A stretch of DNA of 20,530 bases from a virus: IMG/VR virus record IMGVR_UViG_3300032105_000097, positions 1-20,530 of that record; one strand, written 5' to 3'. Positions 6,932 through 13,087 of the stretch are shown piece after piece (position 1 is the first letter of the stretch; each line of letters opens with the position of its first letter). A model generated the notes under the pieces. The model worked only from the letters and a program-made list of their open reading frames with translations, did not search any database and was not told the origin of the DNA. Made by a program: the position numbers and the translations under genes.

Positions 6932-7169
6932 GCGCCAGTGGGCTGAGTCGGCCTCCGGCGGGTAACCCCCCCATGGTCCGGGCCCGACGCCGCTCCTGGG
7001 GCCCCTGGGCGCAGCAGCGGCCCGTTGGCGCGCGGCCGCCGGCCAACCCCGCTGCAGCGGCTCGCGTGAAAGGTTCAGGGTTCTAATGGCGCCGCGGCGT
7101 TCCTAGCTTGGGGCCGAATTCGGGGCTGCCGCGCGTCCCGACCCCCCACGTTAGCGAGAGGTACGCCCC

Positions 7170-8498
7170 ATGACGCTCAAGGAGCTGCGCGAGAAACTCA
7201 CCGCCAAGCAGGACCAGTTGCACCAGGTCTTCGAGGAAGCCAAGGTCGAGGGCCAGTTGGAGCCCGATTTCACCCGGGTTAAATGCCTCGGCGCCGAAGT
7301 CAAGGGCTCGCTGGCGGTGTCCGAGAAGGTTCGCGCCTTGAACGTCGAGCTCGAATCGCTCGCCGAGGAGTGCGAGTCCGTCGAGGCCGCCAATCAGATC
7401 GCCGACAAAGTCGCCGCGGCCCTGGCCGAACGGGAGAAGGCCGCCAAGCGCCCGCCGTTCCCGGCCGGCGGGCAGGGCCAGCCGGGCGGTTCCGACGAGC
7501 GGGCCTGGGCGACGGTTAAGTCGCTGGGCGAGCTGGTCACCGCCGATGCGACTTTTGAGGCCTGGCTCAAGTCGGGCGCCGCCGGCGGCCACGCCTTGAA
7601 CTTCGACGAGGTCTGGCCCTCGGACCTGCTGGCCAAGGGCGCGGCCTTCCCGACGCTCGGCTCCAAGGCGCTGTTCGCCACCACCGCCGGCTGGGCGCCG
7701 GAGTCCCTGCGTATCCCCGGCGTGGTCGAGGCGGTGACCCGGCCGGTGCAGCTCCTAGACATCATCCCCATGGCCCAGACCGGCGTCGAGCAGGTTGTCT
7801 ACATGGAGGAGACCACCCGCACCCACGCCGCGGCCGAGACCGCCGAGGGCGGCGCCTTCGCTGAATCGACCTTCACCCACACCGAGCAGACCTCGGCTGT
7901 GCGCAAGATCACCGACTCGGTGCCGGTCACCGACGAGCAGCTCGAGGACGTGGCCCAGGTCGGCTCCTACCTCAACGGCCGCCTGATCTTCGGCGTGCGC
8001 CAGCGCCTCGACCTCCAGCTGCTGGTCGGCAACGGCACGCCGCCGAACCTGCGCGGCATCAAGAACACGGTCGGGATCCAGACCCAGGCCAAGGGCCTTG
8101 ATCCGGTGCCCGACGCCTTCTTCAAGGCGATGACCAAGATCCGCATCACCGGCCGGGCGATGCCGACACATCACATTATCCACCCGACCGACTGGGAGGG
8201 CGTGCGGCTGCTGCGCACCGCCGACGGCATCTACATCTGGGGCAACCCGAGCGAGCCGGGTCCGGAGCGTATGTGGGGCCTGCCGGTGGTGCAGAACGAC
8301 GCGGGCTTGAAAGGGACCGGCTACGTCGGCTCCTTCCTGCCGTCCTGGATCTCGCTGTTCGAGCGCCGCGGGGTCGACGTCCAGATCGGCTTCACCGGCA
8401 GCCAGTTTGTCGAGGGTAAGCGCACCATCCGCGCCGACGCGCGCTTCGCCTTCGTGGTGTTCCGGCCGGCGGCCTTCGCCTCGGTCACCGGACTCTAG
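7170..8498 (+). CDS. Major capsid protein, HK97 fold
   Basis: The 442-residue product is the main shell protein. Residues 1 to about 95 are charged and coiled-coil-like (MTLKELREKLTAKQDQLHQV), matching the HK97 delta scaffold domain that the protease upstream removes. A Pro/Gly-rich joint (KRPPFPAGGQGQPGG, about 93-107) is a plausible start of the cleaved region. The mature fold is indicated by DSVPVTDEQLEDV and GNGTPPNLRGI. Also typical are the late HPTDWEGVRLLRTADG, MWGLPVVQND and the final DARFAFVVFRPAAFASVTG. The start follows a GAGAGG ribosome site at eight bases. The gene stands alone after the 359-bp leader, suggesting separately controlled, high expression. The family call is very secure; the cleavage position is inferred. 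Confidence 0.95.
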   Translation: MTLKELREKLTAKQDQLHQVFEEAKVEGQLEPDFTRVKCLGAEVKGSLAVSEKVRALNVELESLAEECESVEAANQIADKVAAALAEREKAAKRPPFPAGGQGQPGGSDERAWATVKSLGELVTADATFEAWLKSGAAGGHALNFDEVWPSDLLAKGAAFPTLGSKALFATTAGWAPESLRIPGVVEAVTRPVQLLDIIPMAQTGVEQVVYMEETTRTHAAAETAEGGAFAESTFTHTEQTSAVRKITDSVPVTDEQLEDVAQVGSYLNGRLIFGVRQRLDLQLLVGNGTPPNLRGIKNTVGIQTQAKGLDPVPDAFFKAMTKIRITGRAMPTHHIIHPTDWEGVRLLRTADGIYIWGNPSEPGPERMWGLPVVQNDAGLKGTGYVGSFLPSWISLFERRGVDVQIGFTGSQFVEGKRTIRADARFAFVVFRPAAFASVTGL

Positions 8499-8509
8499 GG
8501 GGGCGCGCC

Positions 8510-8968
8510 ATGACCTTCGAGCCCGGCGCCGCGATCGCGGGGGCGCAGCTGCGCACCTTCCGCCGCCGCGCCGTCATCACCTCGGCGCAGCTGCTCGCGC
8601 TCAACGCGACGCCGCAGGAGATCGTGCCGGCGCCCGGCGCCGGCCGCGCGCTCGTCTTCGAGGGCGCGCTCATCCAGAAGCCGGCCGGCACCGCCTATGC
8701 CGGCATCGCCGTAGGCGAGGACCTCAGCGTCAAGTACACCGACGCCAGCGGCGCCGAGGTCGCCCAGTGCGAGGCCACCGGCTTCCTCGACCAGGCGGAC
8801 GAGCAGATCCGCTGGGCGCGGGCGCAGGCCGCCGCCTCCGGCCCCTCGGACATCGTGCCGGTCGCCAACGCGGCGCTGGTGCTCCACCTGCTGGTCGGCG
8901 AGATTATCACCGGCGATTCCGATCTCAACATCGAGGTCCACTACCGCATCGTCGATGCGGCGCCGTAG
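8510..8968 (+). CDS. Conserved phage head-region protein of unknown function
   Basis: The 152-residue product has an FRRRAVITSAQLLALNATPQ opening. A strand-rich body follows with EDLSVKYTDASGAEV, CEATGFLDQADEQIR and, near the C-terminus, VPVANAALVLHLLVGEIITG. I recognise this layout from other phages, where it often sits close behind the capsid gene, but I know of no tested role. Position and all-beta look would fit a decoration or head-stabilising protein. There is no signal peptide or membrane helix. The start follows a GGGGGG-rich ribosome site directly after the capsid stop. Confidence 0.75.
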   Translation: MTFEPGAAIAGAQLRTFRRRAVITSAQLLALNATPQEIVPAPGAGRALVFEGALIQKPAGTAYAGIAVGEDLSVKYTDASGAEVAQCEATGFLDQADEQIRWARAQAAASGPSDIVPVANAALVLHLLVGEIITGDSDLNIEVHYRIVDAAP

Positions 8969-8978
8969 AGGAGGCGAC

Positions 8979-9254
8979 ATGAAAAGCAACGAACGCCTGT
9001 GGTTCAACGACGACAAGTCGAAGCTGCTGCCCGAGGGGCACCCCCAAGCCGCGTCGCTCTACGCCGCGATCGGCCATGAGATTCCCGACGAGACGGCCGA
9101 GCGCTTCGGCCTCGAGGACGGCCGCCTGCCGGACAAGAAGGCCGCCGAGGGCGGCGGCAAGCAGGGCGCCGAGGGCGAGGACAAGCAGGGCGCCAAGGGC
9201 GGCAACAAGAAGGGCGGCCTGACCATCAAAAAGGCGCCGCGGCAGGAGGCATAG
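8979..9254 (+). CDS. Small head-region protein with Lys/Gly-rich tail
   Basis: The start at 8979 is chosen because AGAGGAGG precedes it and the protein then begins MKSNERLWFNDDKSKLLPEG, a typical opening of small phage proteins. The upstream part of the frame overlaps the previous gene and is rejected. The 91-residue product has a compact first half (SLYAAIGHEIPDETAERFGL, residues 27-46). Its second half is a flexible, basic Lys/Gly/Gln tail encoded partly by an imperfect 24-bp tandem repeat (12-bp core aagcagggcgcc at 9159-9170 and 9183-9194). No function is known to me. A basic tail could bind DNA or capsid. The stop abuts the next ATG. Confidence 0.7.
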   Translation: MKSNERLWFNDDKSKLLPEGHPQAASLYAAIGHEIPDETAERFGLEDGRLPDKKAAEGGGKQGAEGEDKQGAKGGNKKGGLTIKKAPRQEA

Positions 9255-9596
9255 ATGCCCGACATTCGAATCGATGTCGAGAAGCCGAGCGCGGCGGGGG
9301 CCGCGCCGACGCGCAACGGCTCGCTTTCGGCGTCCGACACCTACCTGGTGCGGAACGACGGCCAGGTCCTGCTGCTGTTCGAAAAGAGCGGCGCCGGCGC
9401 CTGCACGGTGACGGTCCAGACGCCGGTGCAGGTCGGCGGCCTGGCCGTGGCCGAGCGGACCATCAACGTGCCGGCCACCACCGGCGACGTCGCCGCCGGG
9501 CCGTTCCCGGCGTCGATCTACAACGACGGGTCCGGCGATCTGCGCGTGACGCTTTCGGAGATCACCGGCCTCACGATCGCGGCGCTGAGGGTCTAG
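9255..9596 (+). CDS. Small all-beta virion protein, possible capsid decoration
   Basis: The 113-residue product starts immediately after the preceding stop (TAGATG). It consists of strand-like segments (DTYLVRNDGQVLLLFEKSG, CTVTVQTPVQVGGLAVAERT, GDLRVTLSEITGLTIAALRV) and no helices, signal peptide or catalytic motif. Size, fold pattern and place between capsid and connector genes would suit a cement or decoration protein. That is inference from context. The next gene begins three bases after its stop. Confidence 0.65.
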   Translation: MPDIRIDVEKPSAAGAAPTRNGSLSASDTYLVRNDGQVLLLFEKSGAGACTVTVQTPVQVGGLAVAERTINVPATTGDVAAGPFPASIYNDGSGDLRVTLSEITGLTIAALRV

Positions 9597-9599
9597 GCC

Positions 9600-10154
9600 A
9601 TGCTGCTCGACCGGGTCAAGGAACGGATCGAGACGGACCTCTCGGACTCCGAGCTGCAAGCGATGATCGACGAGGTCGCGGCCGAGATCGAGCGCCGCTA
9701 CGGCCCCAACGCCCCCATCACCGTGCACCTCGGCGACGACAGCACGGCTGCCGGCGACCGGCGGTTCCTGACCCTCGCGCGGCCGCTGGATACGGGGCAG
9801 GCGGCGACCGCGGTCGAGATCGCGCCGCCGGGCGCCGGGCAGCCAAGCGCGCGCACCACGCTCGACGCCGCCGACTGGCGGGTGCTGCACGGCGGGCGGA
9901 CCCTCGAGCGCCTGATCGACGGCCCCAACGGGCGCCGGTTCTGGGCGCCGCTGGTCGAGCTCACCTACACCCCGGTCTCGGACGCCAGCCAGCGCGACGA
10001 GGTCGCGATCCAGGTGGTGCAGCTCGAGATCCAGGCCCGCGGGCTCGATTCGGAGCGCGCCGGCGACTGGCAGGCGGCCTATCCGGACCTGGCGCGGACG
10101 CGCGAGGCGCTGTTCGCCGGCCTGGCGCCCCGGCGCGGGCTGGCGGCGGCGTGA
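9600..10154 (+). CDS. Head-tail connector (adaptor), gp6/gp15-like
   Basis: The 184-residue product opens with MLLDRVKERIETDLSDSELQ and then AEIERRYGP, the helical N-terminal pattern of siphovirus adaptor proteins that dock under the portal. A longer strand-rich part (WRVLHGGRTLERLIDGPNG, FWAPLVELTYTPV) leads to helices near the C-terminus. It lies first in a run of connector genes, as in HK97-like and GTA clusters. No enzyme motifs are seen. The call rests on the N-terminal pattern, size and position. Confidence 0.78.
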   Translation: MLLDRVKERIETDLSDSELQAMIDEVAAEIERRYGPNAPITVHLGDDSTAAGDRRFLTLARPLDTGQAATAVEIAPPGAGQPSARTTLDAADWRVLHGGRTLERLIDGPNGRRFWAPLVELTYTPVSDASQRDEVAIQVVQLEIQARGLDSERAGDWQAAYPDLARTREALFAGLAPRRGLAAA

Positions 10155-10172
10155 TGTCCGGAGCCCAAAGCC

Positions 10173-10517
10173 ATGCCCCGCTCGCGGATGACCCAGCGCG
10201 CCGAGGTCGAGCGCAACACCGCGGCCGGGACCGATCCCCACGGCCATCCGGTGGCGCCGGCGTTTGCGGCGCTTGGCACCCTGCCCTGCTTTGTCTGGTC
10301 GAAGCAGAGCCGCGAGGTCGTCGACGGCGACAAGACCGCGGTGATCGAGGACCTGCGCGCGTTGTTCCCGAAAACCGCCGACATCGCCGAGGGCGACGAG
10401 ATCGCCCGGGTCACCGACCGCCGTGGCGTGGTGCTGTTCGCCGGGCGCCTGCGGGTCGACGCGCCGCCGCAACGAAAAGCCGGCCACATCGAGGCCGCCT
10501 TGAAGAGGGTCGCGTGA
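10173..10517 (+). CDS. Head-tail joining protein (head closure/stopper type)
   Basis: The 114-residue product starts at 10173 with a CGGAG ribosome site about ten bases upstream. The pattern is that of small head-closure proteins: RAEVERNTAAGTDPHGHPVAP, then FVWSKQSREVVDGDKTAV, and DEIARVTDRRGVVLFAGRLRVD near the C-terminus, suggesting a compact beta-barrel. Such proteins plug the portal after packaging and receive the tail. Its TGA shares one base with the following ATG (TGATG). The competing frame opening at 10151 runs through the same bases but lacks protein character until 10517. Confidence 0.78.
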   Translation: MPRSRMTQRAEVERNTAAGTDPHGHPVAPAFAALGTLPCFVWSKQSREVVDGDKTAVIEDLRALFPKTADIAEGDEIARVTDRRGVVLFAGRLRVDAPPQRKAGHIEAALKRVA

Positions 10518-10936
10518 TGGCCCTCAAGTGGCTCGGTCCGGCGGTGACGAAACGCCTGGCGAGGGCGCAGATCCAGGGCGTCAACGCGACGCTCGCCGCG
10601 GCGGTGAACCACGCCAAGCGCAATCACGACTGGCAGAACCGGACCGGCACGCTCGAGGGCTCGATCGGGGTCCAGGACTTCGCGAGGGCCGAGGGCCGCG
10701 GCGTGCGCGGCAACTGGGGCTCGCGCGACGCGCGCTACGCGCTGATCCACGAGCTCGGCGGCGTCATCGTGCCGAAGAAGGCCAAGGCGCTGGTCTTCGA
10801 GATCGGCGGCGAGGTCGTGCGGGTCATGAAGGTGGTCATTCCGGCGCGGCCCTACCTCAGGCCCGCCGCGGACGCCACCTATCCCGGGCTCGCCGGCCGC
10901 ATCCGGCGCGCCTACGCAGGAGGAGGACGATCGTGA
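10517..10936 (+). CDS. HK97 gp10-like tail/connector component
   Basis: The product has 139 residues from the ATG coupled to the preceding stop. The family pattern is present: RTGTLEGSIGV (42-52), YALIHELGGVIVPKKAKAL (74-92, the conserved Tyr/His-Glu-x-Gly region) and IPARPYLRPA (109-118). HK97 gp10-type proteins act at the head-tail joint or tail completion. The frame continues upstream to 10151, but only the part from 10517 looks like this family. An AGGAGG near its end serves as the ribosome site of the next gene, whose GTG overlaps this stop. Confidence 0.85.
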   Translation: MALKWLGPAVTKRLARAQIQGVNATLAAAVNHAKRNHDWQNRTGTLEGSIGVQDFARAEGRGVRGNWGSRDARYALIHELGGVIVPKKAKALVFEIGGEVVRVMKVVIPARPYLRPAADATYPGLAGRIRRAYAGGGRS

Positions 10937-11127
10937 TTCCTTATTCGGTTGGTTTGCTCACCATCGGCGTCCTCGTTGCCATCATGGGCGTCTGCTGGAT
11001 ATTCCTGGGCGTGTCGTTCATCAAGGCCAAGACCATGGGCCGGCGCTGGGGCGCCTGCGCGCTGCTGATCGGCGCTGCCTGCTTCGTCCTGGCCGTGGCC
11101 GCGTTTGTGAAGGTGGCGCTGGCATGA
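10933..11127 (+). CDS. Small two-helix membrane protein, GTG start
   Basis: A GTG at 10933 has a strong AGGAGG (10921-10926) six bases upstream and overlaps the preceding stop as GTGA. The 64-residue product has two hydrophobic helices, about residues 4-29 (GLLTIGVLVAIMGVCWIFL) and 41-63 (CALLIGAACFVLAVAAFV), joined by a basic loop KAKTMGRR. By the positive-inside rule the loop would be cytoplasmic. The stop overlaps the next ATG (ATGA). Membrane proteins are unusual between connector genes. It could be a moron such as a superinfection-exclusion protein, or a holin-like protein, but no endolysin is adjacent. The first codons are more AT-rich than the neighbours. Confidence 0.7.
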   Translation: MIPYSVGLLTIGVLVAIMGVCWIFLGVSFIKAKTMGRRWGACALLIGAACFVLAVAAFVKVALA

Positions 11128-11552
11128 TCCCCGCCGATCTCATCGCCGCCCTGATCGCGATCCTCAAGGCCGACGCGCAGGTCGCGGCGCTGGCGGGGAC
11201 ACGGGTCTTCGGGATCGAGCTGCCGAAATCGGAAGCGGCGTCGATGCCGCGCCAGGCCATCGTGCTGCAGCCCTCGGGCGGCGCGACCCTGGTCGGGGGC
11301 TCCTACGTCGAGCACACGGCGCAGCGCGTCGACCTCTTCGCCTACGGCGAGACGCCGTACCAGGCCTACATCCTGGGCCGCGCCGCGGCGGTCGCGCTCA
11401 AGCAGATCCGCCGCCGGGTCGCGGTCGCCGTCCTGGTTCATTGGGTCGACCCGGCCGGCGGCTATATCACCGGCCGCGACCCGGACGCCGACTGGCCGAT
11501 CGTCTTTCAGAGCTTCCAGGCGTTCTACGCCGAGACCGAAATCGCCGCTTGA
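11124..11552 (+). CDS. Tail terminator/completion protein
   Basis: The 142-residue product begins MIPADLIAALIAILKADAQVAALAG, the helical opening common to tail terminator and DUF3168-like proteins. Strands follow (RQAIVLQPSGGATL, AQRVDLFAYGET) and then a helix with AYILGRAAAVALKQI, ending in strand segments (FQSFQAFYAETE). Proteins of this type cap the tail tube and join it to the head. Location directly before the tail tube gene supports this. The start overlaps the membrane-protein stop by four bases. Confidence 0.75.
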   Translation: MIPADLIAALIAILKADAQVAALAGTRVFGIELPKSEAASMPRQAIVLQPSGGATLVGGSYVEHTAQRVDLFAYGETPYQAYILGRAAAVALKQIRRRVAVAVLVHWVDPAGGYITGRDPDADWPIVFQSFQAFYAETEIAA

Positions 11553-11567
11553 AAAGGAGGCATTCAC

Positions 11568-12176
11568 ATGCCCACCAATGTTCAGCCCTACGAGATCATC
11601 CTCGCGCCGTTCACCGCCTACTGGGCGCCGACCGGCGAGGCCTTCCCGGCGATCGACGCGGCGCCGGCCGGCAACTGGCAGCTGATCGGCAAGTCCGGCG
11701 ACCGGAACTATTCGGAAGAAGGCATCACGGTCCGGCATTCCCAGACGGTGGAGCTGATCCGAACCCTGGGCTCGACCGGCCCGCGCAAGGCCTCGCGCAC
11801 CGAGGAGATATTCTCGATCTCCTTCACGCTGTTCGATATGAGACTTGAACAGTACCGCCTGGCGATCAACCTCAACACCGTGGCGGTGACGGCGGCCGGC
11901 ACCGGCACCGCCGGCTTCAAGGAGCTGCCGCTCTACCGCGGCGTCCAGGTCGCCACCCACGCGCTGCTGCTGCGCGGCATTTCGCCGGAAGGCGACGGCT
12001 GGAACGCGCAGTACGAGGTGCCCTATTGCTTCCATTCGGGCTCGCCCGAGCCGGTCTTCCGCAAGGGGCAGCCGGCCGGCCTGGCGCTCGATTTCACGGT
12101 CATCGAAGACCCCAACGCGGCCGCGGCGGCCGAGCGCTTCGGCGCTGGGAAGGTGCAGCACCAGGATCCGCTTTGA
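11568..12176 (+). CDS. Major tail tube protein
   Basis: The 202-residue product has the best ribosome site in the window (AAGGAGG, 11554-11560, seven bases before ATG), as expected for an abundant structural protein. Strand-rich segments such as NWQLIGKSGDRNYSEEGITV and VELIRTLGSTGPRKASRTEE, followed by FSISFTLFDMRLEQYRLAI, fit the siphovirus tube fold. It stacks as hexameric rings to form the non-contractile tail. No sheath gene follows, which supports a siphovirus. The stop shares its last base with the ATG of the small gene at 12176. Confidence 0.85.
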   Translation: MPTNVQPYEIILAPFTAYWAPTGEAFPAIDAAPAGNWQLIGKSGDRNYSEEGITVRHSQTVELIRTLGSTGPRKASRTEEIFSISFTLFDMRLEQYRLAINLNTVAVTAAGTGTAGFKELPLYRGVQVATHALLLRGISPEGDGWNAQYEVPYCFHSGSPEPVFRKGQPAGLALDFTVIEDPNAAAAAERFGAGKVQHQDPL

Positions 12177-12409
12177 TGCACGACCTGGTCACTCAACACC
12201 AGGCGCTGGACGCGCGCGCCCGGCGCCACAAGCGCGAATCGGCGCGGCACCGCACGGCGGCCCGGGACTGCCGCCAGCGCCAGCGCGAGATCGAGGCCGC
12301 CTGCGAGCGCCTCGGCATAACCGTCACCCACGTCCCCCACGTCACCCACATCCGCGGAGAGAACCATCATGGCGGAAGCGAACGAAGCCACCCCCCTTCT
12401 CGATCTTGA
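12176..12409 (+). CDS. Small basic protein between tail tube and chaperone
   Basis: The start is coupled to the tail tube stop as TGATG. Third codon positions are almost all G or C until the frame runs into the chaperone gene, which supports a real gene. The 77-residue product is highly charged and probably helical (ALDARARRHKRESARHRT, RQRQREIEAACERLG), with two Cys (31 and 43) and a His-rich end. I do not recognise a family. The last 41 bases overlap the next gene, and bases 12323-12349 hold a 9-bp triple repeat. It may be a minor tail-assembly factor, which is only a guess. Confidence 0.6.
   Translation: MHDLVTQHQALDARARRHKRESARHRTAARDCRQRQREIEAACERLGITVTHVPHVTHIRGENHHGGSERSHPPSRS
12323..12349 (+). 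repeat. 9-bp tandem repeat, three copies
   Basis: The units gtcacccac, gtcccccac and gtcacccac lie end to end inside the small basic gene. They encode the VTH/VPH/VTH segment, and the unit keeps frame. Confidence 0.85.
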
Positions 12410-12854
12410 GACACTTATCAAGCGGCCGAAGATCGCCATCGACGGCGAGCTTTACGAGATCCTCTCGCCCGACGAGCTCACGGTCGTCGATCATCATCGC
12501 TTCGCGGCCTGGGGCAAGCGCATCGACGCGCTGATGGCCAAGAAGGACCTCACCAAGGCGCAGGAAAAAGAGCTCGGCAAAATCGTGGTCGATCTCGGCG
12601 ACCGGATCATGGTCGGAGTTCCGGAGGCGCTGCGCGCCAAGCTGAGCGATGCGCAACGCATGGCGGTAGCGGAGGTTTTTACGCGGCTCCCGCTGCAGAA
12701 GCGCCTGGCGCGGCTGGCGGGGGCGGAGGCTGTCCTCGGCCAGAACCCGACTGGGGCGAGCTCGTCCCGCGGCTCCAGCATTGCTACGGCGGCGACCCCG
12801 GATGGTGGCTCTTCGGCTGCCCCATCGCCCTCCTCCGCGCCTACGTCGCGATGA
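12369..12854 (+). CDS. Tail assembly chaperone, short (G-like) product
   Basis: The 161-residue zero-frame product has a folded part (LIKRPKIAIDGELYEILSPDEL, then FAAWGKRIDALM and DLGDRIMVGVPEALRAKL) typical of lambda gpG-like chaperones that coat the tape measure protein. From about residue 125 it degenerates to low-complexity Ser/Ala/Pro. This is the appearance of reading the wrong frame of the real downstream coding sequence. The start has GGAGAG seven bases upstream and overlaps the preceding small gene by 41 bases. The short form is probably made most of the time and the frameshifted form occasionally. Confidence 0.8.
   Translation: MAEANEATPLLDLETLIKRPKIAIDGELYEILSPDELTVVDHHRFAAWGKRIDALMAKKDLTKAQEKELGKIVVDLGDRIMVGVPEALRAKLSDAQRMAVAEVFTRLPLQKRLARLAGAEAVLGQNPTGASSSRGSSIATAATPDGGSSAAPSPSSAPTSR
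12674..12680 (+). promoter_or_regulatory. Candidate -1 ribosomal frameshift site GGTTTTT
   Basis: In the chaperone frame this reads G GTT TTT, a heptamer of the G_GUU_UUU type known to support -1 slippage in cardioviruses. It lies upstream of the point where the zero frame loses protein character. A second possible site is the five-G run at 12719-12723 (in frame, G GGG GCG). Which is used cannot be told from sequence alone. Confidence 0.45.
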
Positions 12855-13081
12855 TGCCCCGGCTCCAGGCCGAGGACAGCCTGCGCCGGGCCGAAGCGAC
12901 GGCGCTCGGCTCGGGCGCGCTCGAAGCTTCCGCCGCGCGCCGCCTGGCCTCGGAGCTCCAGCGCCAGGCGCGGGGCGAAGAAGGGCTTGGCGCCGGCCGG
13001 CTAAATCGGGCGGATCCCGCGGCGCTGGCAGCGATCGGCATCGGCGTCACCGTCGTCGAGCCTAGGGCCACCGGGGATTAA
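12680..13081 (+). CDS. Tail assembly chaperone extension (T-like), reached by -1 frameshift
   Basis: The -1 frame is open from the candidate slip site to TAA at 13079-13081 and encodes the T-like part. PDWGELVPRLQHCYGGDPGW leads into a hydrophobic WWLFGCPIALLRAYVAMM, then MPRLQAEDSLRRAEATALG and a small-residue helix. The W/YGGDP/W pattern is typical of T-domain extensions in alphaproteobacterial phages. The first ATG in this frame (12851) lies inside the conserved part, so independent initiation would lose half of the domain. With a slip at 12680 the fusion would have 237 residues (104 zero-frame plus 133). GT-type fusions recruit the tube protein to the tape measure complex. Six bases separate its stop from the tape measure start. 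Confidence 0.78.
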   Translation, partial: YAAPAAEAPGAAGGGGGCPRPEPDWGELVPRLQHCYGGDPGWWLFGCPIALLRAYVAMMPRLQAEDSLRRAEATALGSGALEASAARRLASELQRQARGEEGLGAGRLNRADPAALAAIGIGVTVVEPRATGD

Positions 13082-13087
13082 AAGGTC

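Larger units (their letters stand above)
6811..7169. other. 359-bp gene-free, dyad-rich leader before capsid gene
   Basis: No open frame here shows coding bias, and the small antisense frame across 6828-7046 has no ribosome site or recognisable product. The stretch holds a 32-bp perfect palindrome (6826-6857), two TTCTAAAG direct repeats (6912-6931), an imperfect 24-bp dyad (7024-7047, GTTGGC/GCCAAC arms around GCGGCCGC) and a 12-bp palindrome (7049-7060). The best -10-like hexamer is TCTAAT at 7082-7087, but no convincing -35 lies at the proper distance. A weak GAGAGG ribosome site (7156-7161) serves the capsid start. It is the only sizeable break in the operon, so a separate promoter, RNA-processing site or structured 5' leader for abundant capsid synthesis is plausible but unproven. 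Confidence 0.6.

Noticed and set aside
8925-10487. 520-residue antisense open frame across the connector genes
   Set aside because: It covers five well-supported sense genes. Length is explained by few stop codons in GC-rich DNA.
12781-13065. 94-residue frame in the +1 phase of the chaperone region
   Set aside because: The product is Arg/Pro-rich and lacks the conserved W, YGGDP and helix pattern seen in the -1 phase.
12851-13081. Independent 76-residue gene starting at the ATG at 12851
   Set aside because: The conserved T-like domain continues upstream of this ATG in the same frame, so frameshift from the chaperone gene explains it better.
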